Below, in pieces: positions 1 to 7,231 of a stretch of DNA of 18,099 bases. The position numbers were made by a program, and so were the translations under genes. Below the pieces are notes generated by a model. It made no database searches, was not told the DNA's origin, and saw only the letters and a program-made list of their open reading frames with translations. Source of the DNA: an uncultured bacterium (GTDB lineage: Bacteria > Bacteroidota > Bacteroidia > Chitinophagales > CAIODY01); NCBI GenBank assembly GCA_903871715.1, contig CAIQHW010000513.1, positions 1 through 18,099 of the forward strand, given 5' to 3'. Numbering within the stretch: position 1 is the stretch's first letter; every line of letters begins with the position of its first letter.

Positions 1-757
1 TTTATTTTTTTTAGAAAAAAATATTCGGGAGAGAATAATTGAAGATGGAAATAATTTTTTGACAAACAATTCTACCTTTTCAATTTCGAAAAGTGAAATT
101 GAAAATTTTGTGAAGCATTATCCCGAAAGGCTAAGCCCAAACGTCATTCTACGTCCATTGTATCAATCCACAATTTTGCCTGATGTGGCTTTTGTGGGCG
201 GTGGAGCTGAAGTAACTTATTGGTTGCAATTGAAAACTGTGTTTGATTTTTACAAAATTTCTTTTCCACAAATTTACCTTCGCGATTCAGCGCTGTGGCT
301 GGATGAGCAAGCTGAACAAAAAAGATTGAAATGGAATTTTAGCATCCAAAATATTTTTGACGATGTAAATTTTTTAACGAAAAAATTTACAGAAGAAAAT
401 AGCGAACTGGAAATTGATGAAAATTTAGCGGCGATAAAAAACGAAATTTCAATTTTGCAAAAGAAAATTTTATTAAACGATAAAGGCATGGAAGGCTTTA
501 CAGCAGCCACTTTTACCCAAATTGAAAATCAATTGGAACAATTGCAAAAGAAAATTTTGCAACAAGAAAAAAAGAAAAATGTGGATGCTATAAAACAAAT
601 TGAAAAGTGGAAGGAAAAATTATTTCCGCAAAATCATTTGCAAGAACGACAAATGAATTTCATTGAATTGTATTTAAAACATGGTGCTGGTTTTATTGAT
701 ATTTTGATGCAACATTTTAATCCATCGAACACTAATTTCAAAGTTATCACAGCATGA
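1..757 (+). CDS. bshC: Bacillithiol biosynthesis cysteine-adding enzyme BshC, C-terminal half (5' end outside window)
   Basis: BshC adds cysteine to glucosaminyl-malate, the last step in making the low-molecular-weight thiol bacillithiol in the cytoplasm. The frame is open from base 2 to the stop at 755-757, giving 251 residues. The family is usually a little over 500 residues, so about half is present. Residues about 50-55 (LRPLYQ) and 66-74 (GGGAEVTYW), followed by a lysine-rich helical stretch at about 120-195 that looks like the family's C-terminal coiled coil, are the recognisable BshC signature. A TTG at 59 could be taken as a start, but the residues before it (LFFLEKN...RERIIED) continue the family pattern, so the gene is cut by the window edge. 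Its stop overlaps the ATG of the acyltransferase gene as ATGA, so the two are probably co-translated. Family assignment is by eye. Confidence 0.9.
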   Translation, partial: LFFLEKNIRERIIEDGNNFLTNNSTFSISKSEIENFVKHYPERLSPNVILRPLYQSTILPDVAFVGGGAEVTYWLQLKTVFDFYKISFPQIYLRDSALWLDEQAEQKRLKWNFSIQNIFDDVNFLTKKFTEENSELEIDENLAAIKNEISILQKKILLNDKGMEGFTAATFTQIENQLEQLQKKILQQEKKKNVDAIKQIEKWKEKLFPQNHLQERQMNFIELYLKHGAGFIDILMQHFNPSNTNFKVITA

Positions 758-1494
758 AAGAAATACTTTGGATTCCTTATCGCATCTATGTTTTATCGTT
801 TTTCTTTATTACCTTAATCATTGTTTTTTTGCTGATGCTGATGATGCAAATATTTGGTGATGAATTGAAATCGAAATTGGTAAACAACATTTGCAAAGCA
901 TGGGCAAAAATAAGTTTGAGAGCATTTTTTATTCGAGTAAAAATTAGTGGACAAGAAAATATTGATGCAAAATCTTCTGCCATTTTTGTTTCTAATCATC
1001 GTTCTTATATTGATTCTGCCATCCTGTTTTATGCTATTCCAAAAATGTTCAAACCCTTGGGCAAAGCCGAGTTGGGGCGTATTCCCGTATTTGGATTGAT
1101 TTATAAATCAGTGGCAATTATGGTAGATAGAAGCAGCGCATTTCGTCGAGCAAGAAGTTTGAAATTGTTGAAACGTCAGTTGCTTCGTGGCGTTTCGGTT
1201 AATCTTTTTCCGGAAGGAACTTTTAACACTACTGATGAACCGCTGATTCCATTTTTCAATGGTGCATTTAAAATGGCGATTGAAACGCAAACAATTATCC
1301 AACCGTATATAATTACTGGTACACAACAAGTGTTGCATTGGAAACACGCTTTTAAAGTGTATCCTGGCGTTATTAAAGTGAAATATTTACCCAACGTTTC
1401 GCCAAATAATTTTTCATTACAAGATATTGAAAAGCTGAAACAGCAAGTATTTGAGCAAATGAGAGCTGCACTTATGGACGAAGGAAATTGGTGA
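754..1494 (+). CDS. plsC: 1-acyl-sn-glycerol-3-phosphate acyltransferase (PlsC/LPLAT family)
   Basis: Membrane-bound acyltransferase that puts the second acyl chain on lysophosphatidic acid to make phosphatidic acid, the precursor of phospholipids. The 246-residue length is normal. A hydrophobic segment at about residues 10-33 anchors it in the inner membrane. The catalytic HX4D motif is NHRSYID (His82, Asp87), and the substrate-binding motif is FPEGT (152-156), with Thr where many members have Arg next (FPEGTF rather than FPEGTR). The region around 102-125 (LGKAELGRIPVFG) fits the middle conserved block. The ATG overlaps the bshC stop by 4 bases, implying translational coupling. Another acyl acceptor, such as an ornithine-lipid or lysophospholipid route, cannot be excluded because the family is broad. 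Confidence 0.9.
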   Translation: MKEILWIPYRIYVLSFFFITLIIVFLLMLMMQIFGDELKSKLVNNICKAWAKISLRAFFIRVKISGQENIDAKSSAIFVSNHRSYIDSAILFYAIPKMFKPLGKAELGRIPVFGLIYKSVAIMVDRSSAFRRARSLKLLKRQLLRGVSVNLFPEGTFNTTDEPLIPFFNGAFKMAIETQTIIQPYIITGTQQVLHWKHAFKVYPGVIKVKYLPNVSPNNFSLQDIEKLKQQVFEQMRAALMDEGNW

Positions 1495-1509
1495 TTAACA
1501 TTTCACCAA
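1488..1509 (+). terminator. Hairpin at the end of the bshC-plsC unit, possible terminator
   Basis: A perfect 7-bp stem, TTGGTGA (1488-1494) against TCACCAA (1503-1509), with an 8-base loop. It begins inside the last codons of plsC and includes its TGA stop. Downstream is T-containing sequence but no clean T run, so it could equally be an mRNA 3'-end stabiliser. Its position between one unit and a separate promoter supports a transcript end here. Confidence 0.4.
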
Positions 1510-1542
1510 AATAAATTTCTTCATTTGCAGTTAATTAAAAAT

Positions 1543-1550
1543 TACTTTTG
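1543..1550 (+). promoter_or_regulatory. Bacteroidota -7 box (TACTTTTG) for the beta-barrel gene
   Basis: TACTTTTG matches the Bacteroidota TAnnTTTG box exactly and lies 37 bases before the ATG at 1588, giving a short plausible leader. A TTTG at 1524-1527 might be the upstream element, but its spacer of 15 bp is shorter than the usual 19 or so. Only the -7 box is therefore well supported. Confidence 0.5.
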
Positions 1551-1587
1551 CAGCGGTTTAAAATTTATTTCAAACACATTTCAAAAT

Positions 1588-2274
1588 ATGATTCGTAAAG
1601 TTTTTATTTTTCTTGTTATTGCTCTGTTTACCTCTAATTTGTTTGCTCAATTTCCATCAAAAAAAGACAGCGGATACAAAAAAATGGATTATTTCCATTT
1701 TGAAACTTCATGGTTAACTTGGCTCGGAAAGCCTGACAGTAATAAGGTTAAAGCATTGTCGCACAATTTTAGTGTGTATGTAACTTATCCGTTACAATTA
1801 GGAAAATCGAAAATTAATTTTGTTCCTGGTTTAGGAATTTCAGTTGATAATATCTATTCTAATTCGAGACCAAAAATGGATTCAGCTCGAACCAAAGTTT
1901 GGTTAGCGCCAATTCCATCCAGCATTAGTTACAAAAACAGTAAAGAAACTTTTACCTATTTAACTATTCCTGTTGCTTTTTATTACAATGCAAAAGGAAA
2001 TTCAAAATCTTGGAAAGCCTCATTGGGCTTTCGTTTCAACTATTTAATTGGAAGCAATTCAAAATATAAAGGCAATGATGTTTTGGGAAATGCAGAAAAA
2101 ATTAAAACGCTAAATTTCCCATTTGCTAATCGTTATCGCTTAGATGCTTCATTTACTTTGGGCTACGATTTTATTTATTTTGTAGCCAATTATGGTTTCA
2201 CGTCATACATCGCAAGCGGCAAAGGACCTCAGTTTCAGCCTTTAACTTTTGGTGTGGGTGTTGTTGGTTTTTAA
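1588..2274 (+). CDS. Secreted protein, probable small outer-membrane beta-barrel protein
   Basis: This 228-residue protein has a clear signal peptide: two basic residues at 3-4, a hydrophobic run to about residue 15, and a likely cleavage at Ala20-Gln21 (LFA|Q). The mature part is rich in alternating hydrophobic and aromatic stretches, for example FSVYVTYPL, FTYLTIPVAFYY, WKASLGFRFNYLI and LDASFTLGYDFIYFVANYGF. It ends in Phe, as outer-membrane barrel proteins often do. This fits the broad outer-membrane beta-barrel families of Bacteroidota, but I do not recognise a specific member and assign no substrate. The frame is open back to a TTG at 1525. ATG 1588 is chosen because the signal peptide starts there and a promoter box lies between the two. 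Its 3' end overlaps the opposing glycosyltransferase-like gene by 33 bp. Confidence 0.8.
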   Translation: MIRKVFIFLVIALFTSNLFAQFPSKKDSGYKKMDYFHFETSWLTWLGKPDSNKVKALSHNFSVYVTYPLQLGKSKINFVPGLGISVDNIYSNSRPKMDSARTKVWLAPIPSSISYKNSKETFTYLTIPVAFYYNAKGNSKSWKASLGFRFNYLIGSNSKYKGNDVLGNAEKIKTLNFPFANRYRLDASFTLGYDFIYFVANYGFTSYIASGKGPQFQPLTFGVGVVGF

Positions 2275-3765
2275 TTTTTTTTCAAAAAATTTTACTACCA
2301 ATTTTCCTTTTTTCCATTCTTTCATCACTTGATATTGTTGTAGCAAAATTTGTTTTTGCTCATCAGTAAATGATGTGCAAACGTTGCTGTACAAGACAAA
2401 ATTAAAATTGGTTAGGTTGCTGGCACTCATAGAAGATGCCTGCCACGGAGGATTTTGAGTAGAATTTTGTTTCAAATAAATTAGTGAATCGGCTACGTCT
2501 AATGGAAATCGGCTACCACATTCCAAAGCTGGAATTTTATTTTCATCTGCAAAATGAATAGCTTCAGTTCGCAAATTTTGATAGGAAAAATGCACTAAAG
2601 TGCTGTCCCAGCCTATGCTATAGCGTTCGAAATAAAAAATAAAATTGCCAGCAATGGCTGCATCGAATAAAATTACAAACAAAATAATTTTTATAAAAAA
2701 TGAGTTTGCGATTTTTATTTCGTTGATAAAATAAACCACCAACATCGGCATTAAAATAATTGGCGGCAGGAAATAGCGATGGCAAACGTATTTGGTCATT
2801 ACCACAAAGTTTAAACTCAAGCAAAAACTTGCTGTAATAAAAATTAAGAAGATAAATTTTGCAAAATTCTTTTCATCGGTTTTAAATTTTTGAATAAAAA
2901 AAAGTGTGGCGAAAAACATGGCAAAGCACATCAAAATTCGACCATTATCTAACCAACGCATAGTTACTAACAAGAAATTATAAATAGCACGCTGCATATC
3001 TGCAATACCCATGTTTTCTGCACCCCACGAGCTTTTGGCATCACTAAATAAATAGCCAACATGAGTAAAATGAAGCCGCAACCAAATACAAAAAACCGTG
3101 GCGGAAATGAGGTAAGGAATTAAAATGAAAATAGCCTTTTTCCAATTCCTTTTGATGTGTTGAAATTGAAAAAATACTTCGGCTACAAACAATGAGATGG
3201 TGAGCGCCAAACCTCGAAGATGAATGAGCGGAATGAAAATGATACAAAGTGTGAAGCCAAAGAATAGCGCATTCGTTTTCTGATAATCGCTCAAATATCG
3301 CTTCCAAAGAAGGTTTGCAGCTAATAACCAAATAGCGACTGATGGAATTTCAAAACCAACTTGCCCAGCTTGCGATAAAAAGGTGGTATCGGCAAAGACC
3401 AAAATAAAACTGGCAACAATGAAAAATATTTTTTTTGAACTGCTGAATAATTTATTGCCAATCAAAAATAATTGTTGTAAAAGCAACCACAGGAAAGGCA
3501 TTTGAGCAAAATGCGATACAATTAAATTTCTACCAAACATTTTCCAAACTGCGGCGTAGTACAAACTCATGGTGGGCGGATGACCAATATCTAAAAAGTT
3601 GCCCATCGAAAAAATGTGCCAGCCGTTATAAAATAAAAATGAAGAAGTAGCTGCGCAAGTGGTGATATTATCCCACATAAAAATATCGTTTCTAAAAATT
3701 AATGAAACGATGAAAGCCGCTATGAACGTGATGTAGAGAGCGATATTTTTTTTATCGCTCATCAT
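2242..3765 (-). CDS. Polytopic membrane protein, GT-C-like glycosyltransferase (GT39/ArnT-like)
   Basis: 507 residues with roughly 10-12 membrane segments (for example about 8-24, 87-104, 113-128, 166-182, 211-229, 277-292, 303-321, 333-347, 355-375), then a soluble C-terminal part from about 380 that should face the periplasm. After the first membrane segment comes FMWDN with Asp32. A GHPP motif at 61-64 is followed by SLYYAAVWKMFGRN. An acidic residue in the first periplasmic loop and a GHPP-type motif are typical of GT-C enzymes that move sugars from polyprenyl-phosphate carriers. The acceptor (protein, lipid or glycan) cannot be told from sequence. The start is the first of two adjacent ATGs and overlaps the plug-gene stop by 4 bases (ATGA), so it is the last gene of a leftward unit. 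The 3' end overlaps the beta-barrel gene. Substrate unknown; fold assignment moderately sure. Confidence 0.7.
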   Translation of the reverse strand: MMSDKKNIALYITFIAAFIVSLIFRNDIFMWDNITTCAATSSFLFYNGWHIFSMGNFLDIGHPPTMSLYYAAVWKMFGRNLIVSHFAQMPFLWLLLQQLFLIGNKLFSSSKKIFFIVASFILVFADTTFLSQAGQVGFEIPSVAIWLLAANLLWKRYLSDYQKTNALFFGFTLCIIFIPLIHLRGLALTISLFVAEVFFQFQHIKRNWKKAIFILIPYLISATVFCIWLRLHFTHVGYLFSDAKSSWGAENMGIADMQRAIYNFLLVTMRWLDNGRILMCFAMFFATLFFIQKFKTDEKNFAKFIFLIFITASFCLSLNFVVMTKYVCHRYFLPPIILMPMLVVYFINEIKIANSFFIKIILFVILFDAAIAGNFIFYFERYSIGWDSTLVHFSYQNLRTEAIHFADENKIPALECGSRFPLDVADSLIYLKQNSTQNPPWQASSMSASNLTNFNFVLYSNVCTSFTDEQKQILLQQYQVMKEWKKGKLVVKFFEKKLKTNNTHTKS

Positions 3766-5033
3766 TTCATGGTGTGAAAAGTGCTAACGCCAACCAGCTG
3801 GTCGTTGCGCCCTGTGAAGGGATGATAATACACCATCACGGTGTATTGGTTTTCGGTTTCGTACCAGTTTCCTTCTGCAGGCTGCATGTCGAAAAATTTA
3901 TTTTCTGGCTCCCAATATCCAATCATATAATCGTAGTACCCTTGTTTAATAAAGGCTTTGGCTTCATATGCTTGGTTGTTGGCATTGTATTTCATGCGAA
4001 AAGTAGAGAGCGTATCCCAGTTGGTAAATTTGCCACACACATAAAAATCGCCACCAATTAATCGGTTGCTAAAGGGCATGCTCCAATGTGTCCAAACGTA
4101 GTCTGCTTCTATATCTGAAGTGATAGCTTCTTGTTTTAAAATCACAAAATCGCCGTTCCAATCTTTTTCATACACATATGATTTGAACGAACGTAACACT
4201 TCGGGTTGAATGAAAATTTCGGCAATTTGGCTGTCGTTATTTACACGTTGCACACGAGCCGTTTTAATTCGTGTGGTGCTTAAATCAATCTTGCGAAATT
4301 CTTTGGTGGCAGGAAAAACTAAATCTTGGTCGCTGTTGTATTTTAAAATGTTATCTTGCACAAACGTAGGCTGTACGCCAGTTATAGGGTTGTCCCATCT
4401 ATCATTTTGATAAATCACCATTTTAATTTCATCAAAAGGATTAGAGGTACTTAAACCTTTGCAATCGATTTGAATATCGAGTTGTTGATGGGTGTTGGTG
4501 ATTTCTAAATTTCGTGGACGAATGATTTGCCCAGTGATGGCTACTTGATTTTCATTCACCATGAAACGCTTGGTAAGCATGATTTTTCCGCTATTCGATT
4601 CTTTTACAATGACAACATAATTACCTGATTTTTTGAAGTGTAAATTTTCACTGGGCAATGCAATGGTGTAATGAATATAGTGTTGAATGGTGTTAAAACT
4701 TTTTTGATAATCAACAATCTGATTGTCTTGAAAGCCTTGCACATAGTCGAATGTGCTTAATTCTGTGTTGGCAGTCCAATCGAAATTGCAAAGCTGAATG
4801 GAATAAGAAAACGAACGGCTATCAGCACTCAAATCATCAAAAGTAAGAGCCAAACCATCGCCACCATTTAAGCCAATAATAGGTTCGCTAAATGTTAATC
4901 CATTCATTTGCAAACGAACAGTTTTTATCATCGGGTCATACGATGCATCTTTGTAAACCTTTATGTCATCAGCATTTGCGGCTGACAAAAAAAATACACA
5001 AACAAAAAGCAAGTACCATTTTTTTATTTTCAT
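3762..5033 (-). CDS. Type IX secretion system plug protein (DUF5103 family)
   Basis: 423 residues with a signal peptide (MKIKKW, a hydrophobic run, then cleavage near ANA|DD at residue 21). The family, first known as DUF5103, was identified as the plug that closes the periplasmic side of the giant SprA translocon of the T9SS when no substrate is passing. Family-typical features include CNFDW, a Y-x-x-GF segment, the SxNTxxxYxHY block, SGNYVVIV, a REF/FRKID-like segment, DADYVWTHW-like text (here EADYVW), KQGYYDY and the tail ETENQYTVMVYY then DQLVG. The frame extends to 5108, but Met at 5033 is chosen because it starts the signal peptide and avoids overlap with the thiolase gene. It sits 22 bp after the thiolase gene and couples to the GT-C-like gene by ATGA. 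It links this locus to the secreted protein at 7232. Confidence 0.88.
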   Translation of the reverse strand: MKIKKWYLLFVCVFFLSAANADDIKVYKDASYDPMIKTVRLQMNGLTFSEPIIGLNGGDGLALTFDDLSADSRSFSYSIQLCNFDWTANTELSTFDYVQGFQDNQIVDYQKSFNTIQHYIHYTIALPSENLHFKKSGNYVVIVKESNSGKIMLTKRFMVNENQVAITGQIIRPRNLEITNTHQQLDIQIDCKGLSTSNPFDEIKMVIYQNDRWDNPITGVQPTFVQDNILKYNSDQDLVFPATKEFRKIDLSTTRIKTARVQRVNNDSQIAEIFIQPEVLRSFKSYVYEKDWNGDFVILKQEAITSDIEADYVWTHWSMPFSNRLIGGDFYVCGKFTNWDTLSTFRMKYNANNQAYEAKAFIKQGYYDYMIGYWEPENKFFDMQPAEGNWYETENQYTVMVYYHPFTGRNDQLVGVSTFHTMK

Positions 5034-5055
5034 GCTGATAATTTTTTGGTAAAAT

Positions 5056-6255
5056 TTATCTAACCAGATTCTCATAAATAATGGCTGCGCCTTGCCCAAC
5101 ACCAACACACATCGTAGCGGCGCCGAATTTTGATTTTCGTTTTTTCATTTCGTGCAGCAATGTGGTTGAAATTCTTGCGCCGCTGCAACCCAGCGGATGC
5201 CCAATGGCAATCGAGCCACCATTTACATTCACTTTTGAAATGTCTAATTTTAATTCACGAATGCAGGCAATACTTTGCGATGCAAACGCCTCATTCAATT
5301 CAATCAAATCTAAATCATGCACTTGCAAACCTGCACGTAGCAGGGCTTTTTGCATAGCCGCCACAGGACCTATGCCCATAATTGCCGGGTCAACGCCTGT
5401 CGCAGCCACACTAAGCACACGAGCCAAGGGCGTTAAATTTTGTTGCTTCAAAGCTTTTTCATTGCACAATAATAACACGGCTGCACCATCGTTGATGCCG
5501 CTGCTGTTGCCTGCTGTAACGCTTCCATCTTTTTTAAAAGCAGGTTTTAAATTTGCCAAAGCCTCTATTGAACTTAATCGCGGATGCTCATCTTTTGCGA
5601 AGTTAATTTCTGTTTTTCCTTGTTTAATTTTTACAGAAATAATTTCATCATCAAATTTATCCGAATCATGTGCAGCTTGATATTTTTGTTGCGAAGCCGC
5701 AGCAAATTCATCTTGTTCGGCTCGTGAAATTTGCCAACGTTCGGCAACATTTTCAGCCGTTTCGCCCATTGTAAAAGGATGATACAATGCGGATAAATTT
5801 TTATTGATAAATCGCCAACCTATTGTGGTATCATATATTTCTGTTGTTCTGCTAAATGCTGCGTCAGCTTTCGCCATCACAAAAGGCGCTCGAGTCATGC
5901 TTTCGGTGCCGCCTGAAATGTAAGCATTTCCATCACCAATGGCAATTGCTCTATATGCATCCATAATGCCTTGCAAGCCGCTAGCACAAAGGCGATTGAC
6001 AGTTACACCAGCCACCTGTACTGGTAAACCAGCCAGCAAAGCCGCCATACGAGCTACATTGCGATTATCTTCGCCTGCTTGATTGGCTGCGCCGAGAATA
6101 ACTTCTTCTAATTCAGCGGCATCAAAATTTGGATTTCGCTGCATTAATGCTTTTATCACATGGGCTGCTAAATCATCGGGGCGAATGTTGCTCAACGAGC
6201 CGCCATACTTGCCAACAGGCGTTCGCACAGCATCAACAATATAAACTGGTTGCAT
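5056..6255 (-). CDS. Acetyl-CoA acyltransferase, PcaF/PaaJ-type thiolase
   Basis: 399-residue cytoplasmic thiolase that cleaves 3-oxoacyl-CoA to acetyl-CoA and a shortened acyl-CoA, or runs in reverse. All catalytic residues are present: Cys90 in NRLCASGLQ, His353 in GHPLGCSGAR, and Cys383 in MCVGVGQG. The segment EIYDTTIGWRFIN is characteristic of the 3-oxoadipyl-CoA thiolase (PcaF/PaaJ) branch. No other gene of aromatic breakdown is in the window, so a general beta-oxidation role is equally possible and no symbol is given. The frame is open to 6393, but the added 46 residues are unlike any thiolase; Met at 6255 starts the canonical MxPVYIVDAVRTPVG. It is the first gene of a probable three-gene leftward operon with the T9SS plug and the GT-C-like protein. 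Confidence 0.93.
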   Translation of the reverse strand: MQPVYIVDAVRTPVGKYGGSLSNIRPDDLAAHVIKALMQRNPNFDAAELEEVILGAANQAGEDNRNVARMAALLAGLPVQVAGVTVNRLCASGLQGIMDAYRAIAIGDGNAYISGGTESMTRAPFVMAKADAAFSRTTEIYDTTIGWRFINKNLSALYHPFTMGETAENVAERWQISRAEQDEFAAASQQKYQAAHDSDKFDDEIISVKIKQGKTEINFAKDEHPRLSSIEALANLKPAFKKDGSVTAGNSSGINDGAAVLLLCNEKALKQQNLTPLARVLSVAATGVDPAIMGIGPVAAMQKALLRAGLQVHDLDLIELNEAFASQSIACIRELKLDISKVNVNGGSIAIGHPLGCSGARISTTLLHEMKKRKSKFGAATMCVGVGQGAAIIYENLVR

Positions 6256-6305
6256 AAATTTTGTTTGAAAATGTAAATGTAAAAAAGTTGAGCAGATTTT
6301 AATTA

Positions 6306-6313
6306 CAAATATA
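6306..6313 (-). promoter_or_regulatory. Possible -7 box (TATATTTG) for the thiolase-plug-GT operon
   Basis: Read leftward, this is TATATTTG, an exact TAnnTTTG match, 50 bases before the thiolase ATG at 6255. No good TTTG element is seen at the usual distance upstream, so support is partial. Confidence 0.35.
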
Positions 6314-6540
6314 CTGATGCTCATTTTAGCTGAAGTTTGCTGTTCATTCATCATCCAATTGAACAAAGCAACATGAATGAAATAAACGTTCAAAGCTAAG
6401 TAAATACAGAGCCTGCAATTGCTACCACTTTATCAACCTTTAATTAATGACTTCGGAAATTTACTAAAAGTTGAAATTGTAAACATAGCTGCAAAAAGGA
6501 TTTTTAACGATTTGTGAATCAAGTAGCTTAATAAAATTCG

Positions 6541-6548
6541 TAGTTTTA
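6541..6548 (+). promoter_or_regulatory. Weak -7-like box (TAGTTTTA) before the DedA-like gene
   Basis: One mismatch from TAnnTTTG, 20 bases before the ATG at 6569, which would leave a leader of only about a dozen bases. The nearest TTTG (6511-6514) is 26 bp upstream, longer than usual. Weak call based mainly on position. Confidence 0.28.
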
Positions 6549-6568
6549 CCCCAAAGAAAAACCTAATC

Positions 6569-7132
6569 ATGAACGATATTTTACACTTGCTGCAACAGTA
6601 TAATTATCTGTTTCTTTTTCCATTGGCAATCGTTGGAGGTGTGATTACAGCTATTGTTTGTGGCTTTTTAATTTCATTGCATCAAATGAGTTTTGTGCCG
6701 GTGTTAGCAATTTTATTGGCTGCAGATATGACTGGCGATACACTTTTTTATATGTTGGGTCGATGGGGAATGGGTTTTTTACAACGCCACGGCTATCGCA
6801 TTGGCATTACCAAAGAAAAATTGGATAAAGCCGCTGATTTCTTTAACGTGCATCATCGAAAAGCTGTTTATTTATCTAAAATGGCAATGGCAATAGGCAT
6901 TGTAGGCTTAATCGCGGCAGGTTGCTTAAGAGTTAACTTTTGGCGATATTTATTTATTTGCCTCACAGTTACATTTTTTCGGTCTATCATTTTGTTAATT
7001 GTTGGCTATTTTTTTGGCAATGCCTACGACCAAATTGCGAAAGCACTAAACATATACGCAGCTTGGTTTACAGTTTTGATTTTGTTTATAGCAGCCTTAT
7101 GGGGCTTTCGGCTTTATAAGAAAAGAGGATAA
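6569..7132 (+). CDS. DedA-family (SNARE-associated/VTT) inner-membrane protein
   Basis: 187 residues with a DedA layout: a hydrophobic, partly re-entrant segment at 13-36, a second one at 41-55, the motif GDTLFYMLGR (56-65), a basic amphipathic stretch RHGYRIGITKEKLDKA, then membrane segments at about 101-118, 126-148 and 160-180. DedA proteins are thought to move or flip lipid carriers such as undecaprenyl phosphate across the inner membrane and affect envelope homeostasis. The usual acidic residue of the first re-entrant segment is not visible: VGGVITAIVCGF stands where related proteins have a Glu-Gly-Pro-Ile-like start. The usual RF-x-PG-x-R of the second one reads SKMAMAIG...AAG. It is therefore a divergent member and its activity is uncertain. 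It is monocistronic as far as can be seen. Confidence 0.75.
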   Translation: MNDILHLLQQYNYLFLFPLAIVGGVITAIVCGFLISLHQMSFVPVLAILLAADMTGDTLFYMLGRWGMGFLQRHGYRIGITKEKLDKAADFFNVHHRKAVYLSKMAMAIGIVGLIAAGCLRVNFWRYLFICLTVTFFRSIILLIVGYFFGNAYDQIAKALNIYAAWFTVLILFIAALWGFRLYKKRG

Positions 7133-7175
7133 AGAAATAAAATGTTAAGAAGCGATTATTAAAATATTTCTGGTT

Positions 7176-7206
7176 TTTGATATTTCGGTTGAAGTTATTA
7201 TATTTG
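7176..7206 (+). promoter_or_regulatory. Bacteroidota-type promoter of the giant secreted protein gene
   Basis: TTTG at 7176-7179, a 19-bp spacer, then TATATTTG at 7199-7206. Both boxes match the Bacteroidota housekeeping consensus (TTTG, about 19 bp, TAnnTTTG). Transcription would start near 7213, leaving a leader of about 20 bases before the TTG at 7232. This is the strongest promoter by eye in the window, and it supports the TTG start over later ATGs. Confidence 0.65.
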
Positions 7207-7231
7207 AAAACCTTTAACCTTAAAAATTGCT

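Larger units (their letters stand above)
6256..6568. other. Divergent intergenic region between the thiolase and DedA-like genes
   Basis: A 313-bp AT-rich gap with no convincing gene. It should hold both divergent promoters: a TATATTTG box on the minus strand (6306-6313) and a weaker TAGTTTTA on the plus strand (6541-6548). The thiolase frame stays open to 6393, but the extension looks non-coding. No RNA gene or strong hairpin was seen. Confidence 0.6.

Noticed and set aside
59..757. TTG at 59 as the start of a 232-residue protein
   Set aside because: The frame is open to the left edge, and the upstream residues fit the BshC family, so this is a gene cut by the window rather than a short protein.
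1525..1587. TTG-initiated extension of the beta-barrel gene
   Set aside because: It would place 21 residues before a normal signal peptide and spans the promoter box at 1543-1550.
2273..2291. AATTTTTT/AAAAAATT inverted repeat after the beta-barrel gene as a terminator
   Set aside because: It is made only of A and T and lies within the coding end of the opposing gene (Lys/Phe codons), so it is expected by composition.
5034..5108. N-terminal extension of the T9SS plug gene into the thiolase gene
   Set aside because: The signal peptide begins at the Met at 5033, and the extension reads through the end of the thiolase coding sequence.
6256..6393. 46-residue N-terminal extension of the thiolase
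   Set aside because: Thiolases begin directly at the MxPVYIVDA block, the extension is unlike the family, and it spans the likely promoter.
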